Source: Pardosa pseudoannulata (Eukaryota > Arthropoda > Arachnida > Araneae > Lycosidae). From it: a stretch of DNA of 64,000 nt. Below are positions 24,835 through 36,120 of the stretch, one piece after another. Both the position numbers and the translations under genes were made by a program. The stretch is from contig CM063503.1 in the NCBI GenBank assembly GCA_032207245.1, positions 105,083,756 to 105,147,755 of the forward strand. The letters are read 5' to 3'. Each line of letters opens with the position of its first letter. The stretch's first letter is position 1. Below the pieces are notes generated by a model. The model saw only the letters and a program-made list of their open reading frames with translations. It searched no databases and was not told the DNA's origin.

Positions 24835-25419
24835 TTTTTAGTGAGATTTTTAGATAGTGTTAGTCCTTTATTACAGGCTCCAAAACTTCACTATGGGCCA
24901 ACAATAAGTGAAGTTAGAACTTTTGCATTTCAGTTTTCTCTAGCTGCTAATAAAAATATTTTGCCAAATTAGATTCGGGAAGAAAATGCTGGTGTAGTTT
25001 GGTACCTTGGCTTCATGAAAAGACATGCTAAATCTATTTCTCTTCAAAAACCCGAAGCTACCACTCTTTCAAGATCTATAAGTTTCAGCAGGGCAAATGT
25101 TAACACATTCTTTAACAAACTTGAGGAAGTTCTTAAAAGAAGTAAATTCTTACCAGATCAAATATACAACCTAGACGAAACAGGTGTCATAACTGTGCAC
25201 GTTCCTCCTAAATTAATGGCTTCTAAAGAAATTAAAAAAGTATGGCAGATGACTTCAAGAGAACGTGGTAAACTTGTTACTATGATCAGTGCCATTAATG
25301 CCATTGAGAATTCTGTGCCTCCTATACTGATTTTTAAAAGAAAAATATTTAAAGAACATTTGTTGAAAGGGGCTCCACCTAAACCAGTTGGATCTACCAA
25401 TAAAACCGAGTGTAAGTGA
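24835..25419 (+). pseudogene. pogo-like transposase, DNA-binding and first catalytic region
   Basis: The frame begins around LHYGPTISEVRTFAFQFSLA, hits one stop near 24970, then continues IREENAGVVWYLGFMKRHAK, LQKPEATTLSRS and FFNKLEEVL. This is the CENP-B-type second helix-turn-helix and linker. Then come YNLDETGV, which carries the first catalytic aspartate of the DDE nuclease, and RGKLVTMISAINA followed by VPPILIFKRK. The match to the KPEATSLAR, NVDETGI and VGAINAAGNFVPPMLIF consensus of insect and spider pogo-like transposases is strong. The block carrying the second and third catalytic residues, expected after GAPP, is missing. The open part is 25015-25419. Confidence 0.85.
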
Positions 25420-26011
25420 TTTATATGATGATAATAATGACAGCAAGGAAGTATATTGTCCAAGTGATGGTAGTTTCCATTCAATTAAGGAACTGGAACA
25501 AAAAACAATGAAAAGTTTCTCCAGAGAAGGGAAAGCTTGAAGTAGGTTTGGTTTGGTTTGGAGTTCTACGGTCTACTTTTTGCAACACAAGGGCTAATGA
25601 GACAGGGACCTACTGCTTAAAGCCGATTCCGAACGGCTACGAACATCCATGCCACAGTGGGATTCGAACCCATAAACTCTGGTTCCGAAAGCTAGCACCC
25701 TACCCATTCAGCCACCGTTCGGCTTTGAAGTAGGAGACTATGCAATAATAAAATTTGTAAGTAAAAGAAGCATTTCTGCATTTGTAGGTCACATTGATAA
25801 TGAAAACACCAGAGAGTATGAAATGTTTGTTTTGAAAAGAAGAGACTAAGATGGTTGGTCATTTTTTCATCCCAACAAAGAAGACAAATCTTTCGTAGAA
25901 AAAACTGATATTCTTGTGAAGTTGAAAACTCCTAAAGAAACAATAGGCCAAGGGTGCATTTTATTAGAATTTAAAGAAGAATTTGTTGCCATCAAATATA
26001 AGATTTGTTAA
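25420..26011 (+). pseudogene. pogo-like transposase C-terminal tail, split by a SINE
   Basis: After the deletion junction the frame reads NDSKEVYCPSDGSFHSIKEL, then EGKLEVGDYAIIKFVSKRSI. It continues FVGHI, EYEMFVLKRRD, a stop, and DGWSFFHPNKEDKSFVEK with a final stop at 26009-26011. The VGDyxxVKF...yVGxI...dYEVxFLRR pattern is the usual C-terminal tail of this group. A SINE (25546-25724) interrupts it between GKLE and VGDY, and the reading resumes cleanly if the SINE and its 9-bp duplication are set aside. The tail therefore predates the SINE. Confidence 0.75.
25546..25724 (-). mobile_element. tRNA-derived SINE, full-length copy
   Basis: On the minus strand the unit starts AGCCGAACGGTGGCTGAATG. 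It carries a box A-like segment (TGGCTGAATGG) and a perfect RNA polymerase III box B (GGTTCGAATCC). It then runs through CATGGATGTTCGTAGCCGTT and GGTCCCTGTCTCATTAGCCC to a 3' end ACCAAACCAAAC. A 9-bp target duplication, TTGAAGTAG, flanks it exactly (25537-25545 and 25725-25733). The 179-bp length, tRNA-like head and unrelated tail with direct repeats define a tRNA-derived SINE. It sits inside the pogo-like transposase tail. Confidence 0.93.
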
Positions 26012-26102
26012 AAAAAAGTATTAACTTGAACAATTTTCAGCCATTTCTCTTTTATAACAGTTAATAAAATAATTTAAACAGTATTTTGTATTTGTTATTT
26101 AG

Positions 26103-26141
26103 TGTCCCAACCTACCCCATACAGTGGGGTAGGTTGGGACA
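26103..26141. repeat. Subterminal perfect hairpin of the pogo-like element
   Basis: Arms of about 17 bp (TGTCCCAACCTACCCCA and its reverse complement) flank a TACAG loop. The arms repeat the GGGACA motif of the transposon ends, so this may be an internal transposase-binding site or a nested remnant of another element end. Confidence 0.85.
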
Positions 26142-26325
26142 TTGGAAAGATATTTTATTTCTTTTATTACTCTTTAACTAAATGAGATATTAAGTAGAAT
26201 TAATGTTTATAAGAAGCAGATATGATGACAATATATGCATGCATACTTATATTTTTTAATTAGCTTTAAAAAAATTCATAAAAATGTGTAACTGAAATGT
26301 GTCCCAAGGTGCTCAGTCTCCCCTA

Positions 26326-27039
26326 TTAATACTTTTTTGATAACCTTTAAGAGTTTAACAATTAAGCAGTTATCGCTCGTCATTTTTTATAAACCCACTT
26401 TGTATAGGACAACAATCCGATATGTTTAGCCCATTTGAGATGTTTAGCCTAATTAGGTGTATTTTCATCACCTAATTTCATTGCGATTAAGTTTTAAAAT
26501 TCTTTTATTTATATTTTTTGTAAAACACTCAACAATGATTATAAAATTCCTTTAATCTTTGTTTTTACTGCAAGTAGAAGCAGAGCTATAGCATTACATA
26601 ATGAAACGGTAAAAAAATTTTTCGGTTACCGGTAGTGTCATTTATACAAGAGTAAGTAAATTTTAAAAAATGACTTTAATAGTTATTTTAATAAAAAAAT
26701 ACGTCTAATTTTTAAGATTATACATTTTTTTAAATTATGTATTTCTATTATTTCTATTCTATTATCTTATCTGTATATGGCAAGTAAGGCAGCATTTAAA
26801 TCTAAAAAATATCTTTCCGAAAACAGCGTGTTACATCATATTTCTTTTAGTTAAAAAATTATTTTTCAAATTGATTTAAGGTATTGAATTAGAATTTTTC
26901 AAAAAATATTTACCGATATCCAACTATACTATGAAAAAAAATATAAGTGTTTTGTTTAAAGTGTGGTCGTTGGGCCATGGACTAAATCGGATAAAACTGT
27001 ACAAGTCCACATTTGGAGTTCTGCAGCCCAACGTTTTTC
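26326..27039. other. AT-rich stretch without a recognised gene
   Basis: No feature recognised. The frame at 26931-27131 overlaps the start of the dispersed repeat and has no known motif. Confidence 0.6.
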
Positions 27040-27320
27040 ATTCAATTATACAGTGTTGTGAGAACACAAACGATCCATCCAATCAGAGTGTTCAAATTAA
27101 TCACCTGAAAACATATAACAGAATTACATAAGTTGTCATAAAAGATTAGTTGATCTAAGCAGAAGTTAGTTTGGTGTATTTGAAGTCTCAAAAAGTTACT
27201 ACTAAAAGAGAAACAACGTTTTTCCAAAGATTATAACATTTATGTATAGATTCAGCAGAAACATATATAAGGATATAATTATAATTAAGTTGAATATATT
27301 TTAATGTGGTAAACTTAACA
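27040..27320 (+). repeat. Dispersed repeat copy 2 (pairs with 22660-22950)
   Basis: It shares the block order of 22660-22950: CAGAGTGTTCAAATT at the left, then AGTTTGGTGTATTTGAAGTC, AAAAGTTACTACTAAAAGAG, AAACAACGTTTTTCCAAAGA and ATAATTAAGTTG. It lacks the extra 41-bp tandem unit. The divergence is high, so both are old. Confidence 0.45.
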
Positions 27321-27667
27321 TTTAAGTGGTTATATGTACTTTCAATTCATTAAGAAACACGATGTTATTAATATTACTAAGTTTTTAATTACCAAATTTA
27401 GATCCTTAATATCTATATTATTTCAAAGATTTTTAAAATCATAAATTTCCATTCCTTTACAATTAGAGATAGCGTGGATCCTATCATTAAAACTATATTA
27501 TCTATTAAAATACTATCGCAAAGATAATTATAGATTAAAGAATTTTAAATAGCATAGTAATATTAAACTAGTTTTAAATGCGTAACTCCTATGACCACAG
27601 GCGACAACACTAAAATATTAGGTATTTTAAGACATTTGGAATCAAAATAACGAAGGGAAGCAAAAGC

Positions 27668-27990
27668 ATGATTTTATTTTTTATATTTTATAATATTTTA
27701 CATTTTATTTTATTTTATATTTTATTATATTTTATATTTTATTATATTTTATATTTTATAATATTTTATATTTTATTTTATGTTTTATTTTATGTTTTTA
27801 TTTTATGTTTTGTTTTATTTTATATTTTATTTTATATTTTATTTTATAATATTTTATATTTTATTTTATGTTTTATTTTATGTTTTATTTTATGTTTTGT
27901 TTTATTTTATATTTTATTTTATATTTTATTTTATTTTATTTTTTATATTTTATTTATTTTATATTTCATTTTCTTTTTTCTTTTTTATTT
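27668..27990. repeat. TTTTA-type low-complexity minisatellite
   Basis: Over 300 bp made almost only of TTTTATA, TTTTATG and TTTATTTTA units in irregular tandem order. The F/I/L/Y-rich 143- and 70-residue frames crossing it follow from the repeat and are not genes. Confidence 0.95.
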
Positions 27991-28799
27991 AATTTGTTCC
28001 ATCACTTATATAAAATTGGATGTTTCTCTGGACGGATTTGACTGCATTCTTCAAGCTTTGTGCACGTCACTGTCCCTTAGAGTAAAATTCATAGAGTAAA
28101 ACGCACGCATATATAGTTAGACAAAGGGTATTCTTCATAATCCTGAAGTATGGGCATGGAAACAATAATGGAAATAAAACTGGAAGAAAATAAAGTATCT
28201 TTCTCTTTTAAATAAACGAGTTAAGTTTATACTCCTCTAGAGATTTAGAGTTTAAAAATTCTCTATTGTAGTTTGAAGAAAGAAACTCTTTTGTTTAGAT
28301 ATTGCTTCGGGAAAAGAATGTTTTGTATACACTTTTTCTTGCAAAAAAAATTATCTCCAAGTTTTCTGATGATTTACTAAAACATGCAACTTAGAATACA
28401 TTTTCTGAAGTTTAATTTGTAAAAAAAAAAAAACATTTATCTGGTTGATTACTACCATTCTCTTGCCTAAATTACAAAAATCAAAGAGCATTATTCATAT
28501 GTACATCTTTTGAATCGGTAATAAATAGATTTTGATTCATTTAAACGCATGTATGAAATCAAAGTATCATTTATTAAAAACATTTTCTGTTTTCTATAAG
28601 AAGGTCTAGAACTAAAATTACTGTTTTAAATCTCAGAAGACATACCAGCAAATTATTAACTTTTTAAAGTTTTATAAAACTACTGATGTTAAAATTACAG
28701 AAAAAACCTTTGGTACAATGATAAATATAAACTGGAAATATCAATACAATTCAAGTGATATTTGTAATTTATTTTAATATTAATTTATTGCAAAATTTT

Positions 28800-28837
28800 T
28801 ACACACACACCCTCTCTCTCTCTGTCTGTCCCTTACA

Positions 28838-28874
<37 letters not shown>

Positions 28875-28917
28875 ACTCTCCTCTCTCTGTGTCTCTTTCA
28901 CTCTCTGTGCATGTATG

Positions 28918-28966
<49 letters not shown>
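28800..28966. repeat. Compound AC/CT microsatellite
   Basis: Blocks of ACACAC, CTCTCT, ACAC again and a long CT run (about 28920-28966), separated by short CTGTC- and TGTGTC-type breaks. Confidence 0.97.
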
Positions 28967-28969
<3 letters not shown>

Positions 28970-31361
28970 GCCAAGTTTAGAAACAGTTTATGAGCACGCT
29001 GGAGAAGAAGATGTGGTTAAATTTTAATTTTTTTCACTATTTAGTCAGTGTAAAAACTAGTTCCTGTGTCTATTATGCATGCGTGTGAGTACTAAAAGTT
29101 ACTTACAGTAATATAGTATGTTATAGTTTTCAGAAACATATTGCACTGTTGAATTTGATTTAGGTTGAAGAATTCTTGTTTTCCGTAATTAAAGTTATAA
29201 TTTTTGATTATGAGACGTGAATTATACATGTATATTCACACATCATTTGTGGAACCTGCATAGATCAAATTATGTCGTTTTAAACTCACATTATGGATTC
29301 ATAAAAATAATGTATCATAGTAAAAATAAAAATGCAATATGTGATGAATATAGCATGTACCTATTAAATTATTACTCAGGAGTCAAAGGTTAAATAACGC
29401 TGAATGTATAGAAACTTGTATGCTCTTCATTTCAATGTAATGCAGAATATTTGGTAAAATATTCCATAACTGTCTGATTGCATACATAACTGTCATATTA
29501 CATATATTTATAAAACTATAGACAAACATATTACTATTTCTTGTATGAAATACTAAATTTAATGTATTTATAAAAAACATGGAAAGAAACTGCATTAATA
29601 TTATTAATTTTATATTATTTTCTCCGTACGGTTGACCTCTTTGTTTTGTATGCAACATTTTCCATCTTTCTAGTTTTAGCAAAATAATTCTATTGTATAT
29701 AAATAAAAATTAAAAAAAACCCACATAAATAAATCATAAAGGAATTTAGTTATTGAATGAGCGTTTTGAGAAAAGAAAAATATTAAAATACATTGTAATT
29801 GTATATTATACAGTTTTCATAAACTATAAAGGCAAATAATTAACGTGATTATTCATAACTATCACAACATGCTGAATCAAGTATTCTGTAACTCAGTAAT
29901 CTTATCGTGTTGCATAAAATATCTGGCTCTGCAGTAATTGTCCTCTGCATAATAAAACATCCTGCTACAGTAATTTAACTACATGTTAAACAGTAGTTAA
30001 TATGCTTGGATAAAATTGTACCCCAAGCCTGTTTATTAGTAATATGTCTATTATTGAACACCTGTTCAATAAAGATGACAATTAGAATTTATGCCATCAC
30101 TGTCATAACATGAAATCTTAATTCTGATACGAGGATTTTTAGTATATTTGAGATACTAATAAATTAAATTTTTACTAAAATAATTTGAGTAATAATTTAT
30201 AACAGTAAAACAATATATAACGATGTTTTGCAATGATATAAATTAAAATAATTGTGATTGTAAATGTTACGATTTTATTTATTTTTTAGAATATAATAAA
30301 TAGTTGGGACATATCTGTTTTCTTTCTAAAATGTCTCCTACTTAATCTTCTTTAACAAGTGACTTGAAAGTATAGCACTATATATTCCGAAGAATTAAAG
30401 TTTTTGACTTAAGATCTTGAGAGACAATAAATTTTTATCCATAATAAATCACAGTTATAGAAAAATGAGGGCGACGCATTTGTTTTATATTAATCTCATT
30501 GCAGAGAATAAATTTAAAGGACTAGTGCTAGATAACATTTTTGTGTGTGATTTTTTTTTAAATCATTGCTTCAAACTTTTGTTTTCGAACGTTAACACAT
30601 TAGGAATGTAATTTCTTCCTTTAAACCTTAACGAGAAGTTTAATCTTATTATTAAAATAAGAAACAAGTCACACTGCCAGTAACAAGATTTAAAAATATA
30701 AATTCTTCTAAATAAATATTACTATAAAAATTTATTGGGTTCCTGAATTTTATGAGATTAAATTATGTGTTTAAAAAAGCCTAATTAAGCATCAACATTC
30801 ATGTGCACTGATTTCTCATGTAATACTAAAAATTTCCAACTAATTAAAGACCTTATGACAATTCTACCTAAACCGGATGAAAATTTCAATCTAAAGCAAA
30901 AGAAATATGCATATTCTTCACCAGTAAATAAACTAACACGGACATAATTACGAATGATACAGCCTTAAGTTTTTGACTTTCATATATAAATTACAAAATA
31001 ACGTAGAGACACTGAAGTGTTTACCACCATTAAAGTGATAAATATTTTTGTTGAATTAAACAATTATGGTATGTTTCAAAATAGATTATTACATGAGAAA
31101 GAAGTAAATAATTTAAAATAAAACTTATTTATTAATCACATCTGCCACAGAAGAAACACGCATTTGTTTACCCATATCATACTTATGCTTAAACATAGAA
31201 ATATTCTTATCCTTTGAGTAGAAACAATTATTACTCTTTTGAATATATAAACATTTATAAACATTAAAAAATAATATATAAAGAGTGTTAAAATGCACAT
31301 ACATACATGTAATATATATTACACATGCAAAATCTTATTAATAATTGTAAACATATGTACT
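28970..31361. other. AT-rich stretch without a recognised gene
   Basis: No gene, RNA or transposon end recognised. The frames at 29383-29682 and 30417-30611 are compositionally unremarkable. Confidence 0.55.
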
Positions 31362-31480
31362 ACTGGAAGATGGCTGAATAGATAGGTTCGCTACATTTCA
31401 GATCCAAAATCTGTTGGATCGCAACACGCTAATGGCATGAATGCGCGTAGCCGTTGGCAAACACTGCAACTGCTACGGAT
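31362..31480 (+). mobile_element. Strongly diverged copy of the tRNA-derived SINE
   Basis: The segment has the same block order as the younger SINE copies. A box A-like TGGCTGAATAG comes first, then a degraded box B region (TGGATCGCAAC where younger copies have GGTTCGAATCC). ATGGCATGAATG follows, then CGTAGCCGTTGG, then a GCAACTGCTACGG tail segment. Spacing is close to the intact copies but many bases differ. No target duplication was found. It shows the SINE lineage has been active over a long time here. Confidence 0.65.
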
Positions 31481-31624
31481 AAGCCATAGCCATTACGGAA
31501 ATTAGGAAGTAAATCCTTAGTAACATATCAGTACACAAAATTACGGATTTCAATATTTTTCTGACATATTGAGACCTAAAATAGGTTTAAGATTAAATAT
31601 GTAAGTATTTTGGTTTATAATTAA

Positions 31625-31662
31625 TCTCTCTCTCTAACTCACACTAACACACACACACAGAG
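31625..31662. repeat. Short CT/AC microsatellite
   Basis: A CTCTCTCT block followed by an ACACACACACAC run ending CAG. Confidence 0.9.
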
Positions 31663-31752
31663 GGAGAAAGAGAAAGAGCTAAAACAAATTGTGAAGACTA
31701 AATAAATGTCATAAAGATGATCAACAAATAAGGTACAAGAAGTGTTACTCAG

Positions 31753-32032
31753 CAGCAAGCAAAACTATATAAAAATCCAAAAGCTTCAAAACTAAAATCA
31801 CACAAATCTCAAATAAAAGACGAATTTCACCTTACGATAAAAAACAAAAGAAAACCAATATTACAATATAACAGAAATATTAAGGAATTAACAAAAGAAG
31901 ATTCTGACTGGCTATATGTTGTCAGTAAATCATCAAAAGATGGAAAAAATATGCAAGTTGTTTCCCCTGCAAAAAATACTGACTTAAAATATTATTTAAA
32001 CAGAAACTCTTTTATAGGAAATGTCATTAAAG
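31753..32032 (+). CDS. Candidate internal coding exon, unidentified
   Basis: A frame is open for about 100 codons from 31732 to the stop at 32035, with no ATG near its beginning. If it is real it is an internal exon. A possible acceptor (GTGTTACTCAG, AG at 31751-31752) and a good donor (ATTAAAG then GTTAGA, GT at 32033-32034) bound 280 nt. The peptide is hydrophilic and lysine-rich. It starts QQAKLYKNPKASKLKSHKSQ, and its middle reads KEDSDWLYVVSKSSKDGKNM. I recognise no family. The plus strand here is A-rich and T-poor, which lowers stop-codon frequency, so a chance open stretch remains quite possible. Confidence 0.25.
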
Positions 32033-32039
32033 GTTAGAT

Positions 32040-35000
32040 TAATGTGTAAATATAGAAAACTCATTTTGTTAACAAAAATATTTGTCTTAATTTAATCAAA
32101 TCAAGGTATAGAAATTCAGCCAATTTATCGAATTCACCATTTGTGCTGAAAATATATATTAAATTTAATGCAGTAAAATGAAATAACTCAAAATGTATTG
32201 TTGATCTAAAAATCAGTTCTTAAAAAATAAGAATAGGTTTTCAGGAAAAAAGAGTATCCTATACTCATACCAATGCCTTTAAGTTGTAACAAAAATAATC
32301 ACCATTGTTTATGTAGTTATTGTAAACAAAGACACTAAATATTATTATAAATATATTTAACCAGAATCTCCATTGACCACCAGCATGTATGAATTGTTAT
32401 ATGAGTTCCTTAGCTTTTTTTTACTTTTGTCATTTTCTCATGGTGATCTTCAAAATGATTGAGATTACCAGTTACACAATATTTACTTTTCTCGTTAAAT
32501 AACTAAGCCTTAGCGAATAAAAAACTTAAAATTAAATAGTTAGCTAAAATATAAGCTGCCTAAAAATAGACATCTTAAAGAATATAAACTGATAAGCAAT
32601 TTAACAAAATACATTTTCTAAAATAAAATGATGTTATTAAAATATAAGAAGATTAATGTAAAATACAATTCATTAAAAGAAAAATTTAAAATACAACTTT
32701 TGCATTTTAGTTTTTTACTTTTAATTGTTTTTGATGGAAAACACTATATCACATTTCAAAAAAGCCCTAAAAAGAGAAGTAAGTCAAACTTAAATTCTTT
32801 GTATTATATTGGGAAAACTGTTCAGATGACAGGTGAAATTTTGAAGATATTTTTCTTTAGAAACATCCATTCCATAATAGAAAAAGAGCAGCTTTGAATG
32901 CTTTTTGTTTTATGTTTTGTTTACATACTTTATCATTTTTTTCCTGGATACATAAAAATTCGTGTCACTCATAATTTATTATTTTATTTGACATTTTGAT
33001 ATCAAAATTTATTTTAAGTATTGCAAAAGTTGAACAGTCGAATTTAAAAACTTTTCTCTTGCAATGTGTATTTTAATTTTACAAAAAATATTATATTATA
33101 ACCGCATAAGAAATTGAATCTTAGTTTTCTTTCTCTTTAAAAAATATTTCAGTTATCAAATAGTTTAGAATACTATTTGATATTTGCTCAAATAACAGTT
33201 ATTATCTGTCTTGACAATATATCGATTCACTGCATTTTTCATCATAAATATATAAAGTAAAGAATTGTTATTTACTATGATAGATAAATATATTACAAAA
33301 CAATCACATCAGATAATGTAGTATTATTCTACTCCATTAGAGTTTACACGCATATGCGCTTTATTTCTAACAAAGTACTTCAATGTGATAGGTGAGATTT
33401 ATCTGTATGATATATCAGATTCCTTGACTTTAAGTTTTTAAGCACTACCAAAAGAATACTTGTCAGACACAAATATTTTTCGATATTTGATTTTGAATTA
33501 ACGTCTTTATATGTTTTTTTAAAAGTGGACAAAAAATGTATTTTATCTAACAAGATATTTATTCTTAAAATTCATTTAAAATGAAAAATCATCTCGTATG
33601 AAAAAGAAATAAGATTGATTGTATTTTCGTCGTTGATAGTTTTATTTTTCTTATCTAACGCCAAAAATTCTATTTCAAAGCTTTTATTAAAAAAAATGCG
33701 ATAAGATTGTAATTTAACCACAAAATTTTCGGAATGAAATAAAGTAAGATGATATAATATAAATATTTTTCTCGATAGGCTGGTTTTGGGTTGAATTTGA
33801 TTTCTTTATTCTTTTTTTACCCTTGTTGCAAAAATACGACAGTTATGGAATTAAACTTTTGTTGATGACAATATTTAATAATAAAAAAAAAACTGTAAAG
33901 CTTATGATTTTCTGATTGGCAGAGGAAATTGCATTTTGGCAAAAAATTTTCTTTGCAGTAATAGCTTCCTACAAATTTTTATAAAATGCTGATATTTTAT
34001 TTTCTAAACTACGATTTTTTCCTATTCTTCAGAACAAGAATTATCTGGAATACTTTAATGAACTATGGGTTTAGAATTATTAAAAAAAAATTCCACAAAT
34101 GACTTATAACCACGTAAAAATTTCTCATAAAGAAAACACTTGATATTCTGTTTACTGAAAATTGAACGAATTTTTTTTAAATTTCTATAATAAAAATTCT
34201 TATCTCAGGGAGTGATTTTTAAAAATATATAAATATTTTTCAAATTTATCGCTCAGTTATAGATATAAAAATCATTCTAAAGACAATACATTTTTTACCT
34301 TCATGCGGTTTTTAAAGAGTAAAAGATTTAAATGAACTGCAATATTGAGAAGTACTTACATGTCATAGCAAATCAAAATAAGCCATCTCTTTAAATTATA
34401 TTTAGATTTACATTTTGATTTCGCATCTAAGAAAACAAAAATGCTAATAATGTTAGTACTTATTAATAAAATTAAAAATCGTCGATGTTTATAAGATACT
34501 TCTTTAATACATTCCTTTTTTGCAGCTATTTGTATCTTCCTAATAGTATTTTAGAAAAAGAATAGTTACTGCACGTCATTAGCACTCGTTTAATGTATGA
34601 CATTTGAAGATTATTATAAGAAAAATGTTAATATTTTGAAATACATTTCAAGATTACATAATATATGACAAACTTATTTTGACATGAGCACTGTTGTGAT
34701 ACTATGTGTAAACGTGAAACAGAACGTTTCTTATTTGTAGAATGTTTAATTGTATTTTTAACGGGAAAAGTAGTAATCATTATTATATGTTATATTTATA
34801 CTCTTCTTAACAGAAAGAATAGTTTTTAAAATATTTTGTAATAGGGTGATGTACAACGTTAGACAGCTTTTTTTATGTATATTATAAGATAAGGATTTAC
34901 TTATGAAACAAACAAATAACTGACCAATCTCATGTCAACCTTTAAAACTAAACGTTCTGCAATCTAAAATATGGTGATTTAACATGGAGTCCGAAACTAA

Positions 35001-36120
35001 AAGACACTGCTTTTTTTTTACAGATATAACGGCATCAAATCCCATGAATGATTAAATACTAGCTACGGCAATAAGCAATATAATATTTTTGTTAACTTGG
35101 TATTCTAGAATATTTACTATACTGCAAACCTAAGCATTAAAATATTAGTATACTATATATTCATAATTTTTTTATAATATATACAAAAATGTTATTAAGC
35201 ATTAATGTAATATAATTGAAGTGACATACCAAACGGAGCTAGTATGATTTGCTGCACGATATCGCTTTATTATTCTTCAATGCAACAATGTTTAGTTACG
35301 AATACCACTAAAAAAAAGTCAATTTTAAAGCCTGAAAAGAAGGCACTAAAAATTTTAATCAAGCCAAATTAACCCTTTGATGAACACAATTAAATGCGAT
35401 TGAGGAATGTAATGAAATTCCTTAATAAATGTTTTGTTTGTACTTTATAGATGTAAAATAAACGAAGAATAAATTTTACATACAGTATTGGGTGCTTAAA
35501 GGGTGTAACTCCGAAAACGCCCTACTTGTACTGAGTTAAAATAAAACTGAATTTTTAATTTAGTCATATGAGGAGAATAATGTGCATTTATATTTAAACG
35601 GTTAAAATAATAAAATTGCCAAACGCTTTGTAATTGTTGTTTAGATGAATAATTTTATTTGGATTCATAAGCTTTAATAATTAAGTTCTAATTATAGTAA
35701 TATATACGAAGTATAAGTTTAAACACGTATATTTGAAGCAGAGATAAAAACAATTACATTACTACCATTTGTTGCTAGCTTGCATTGATACAATATATTT
35801 AAATTTCTTTAAAAAACAAAAAAATAATTATTTAATATGTAGTCTTGTGTCTCACCGTGCATCAAAGGGAAAGATAAACCATCCCCTCAAAGGGTCACAA
35901 TGGGAAGAGACTCACAAATAATAAAGTCAGAAGTAAATTCATAGAACCAGAGACGAAATATTAGTTATAATTTGTTTGAACTATTTTAATTGTTTACCCC
36001 ATTGTGGTAACTATACAACTATGCCAATTGAAGTTTTTTAAACATTACATTTACTGCTTATGTTCATTTAACAAGAAATAAATTATCGTTAAGAGAAATC
36101 TATTCATATGTCTTGTAATA
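32040..36120. other. Long AT-rich stretch without a recognised gene
   Basis: No gene recognised. TTAACCCTTTGATGAACAC at about 35369 resembles a piggyBac-type end, and GCTTAAAGGGTGTAA at about 35491 could be its partner. There is no coding content between them and the pairing is weak. The frame at 32628-32897 is lysine-rich and unassigned. Confidence 0.5.

Larger units (their letters stand above)
24115..26323 (+). mobile_element. pogo/Tigger-like DNA transposon, defective, SINE-interrupted
   Basis: The ends are GGGGAGAGTGGGGCACCTTG at the left and, reversed, GGGGAGACTGAGCACCTTGG at the right, each running on into GGACA. They are flanked by TA on both sides (24113-24114 and 26324-26325), the Tc1/mariner-type target duplication. 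Relatives of the TTGGGACA motif recur inside both ends (near 24476-24512 and 26103-26141). The element is about 2209 bp including a 188-bp SINE insertion (SINE plus duplicated target). The interior holds, in order, an N-terminal helix-turn-helix exon, the CENP-B-like and first-catalytic-residue region, and a C-terminal tail. The rest of the catalytic domain is deleted. It is dead but well preserved. Confidence 0.92.

Noticed and set aside
25158..25484. 108-residue minus-strand frame
   Set aside because: Antisense to the pogo-like DETGV region; the plus strand carries the recognised domain.
27668..28099. 143-residue F/I/L/Y-rich frame that looks like a membrane protein
   Set aside because: Almost entirely a translation of the TTTTA-type minisatellite.
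28755..29027. 90-residue frame with HTHTHT and SLSLSL runs
   Set aside because: Translation of the AC/CT microsatellite.
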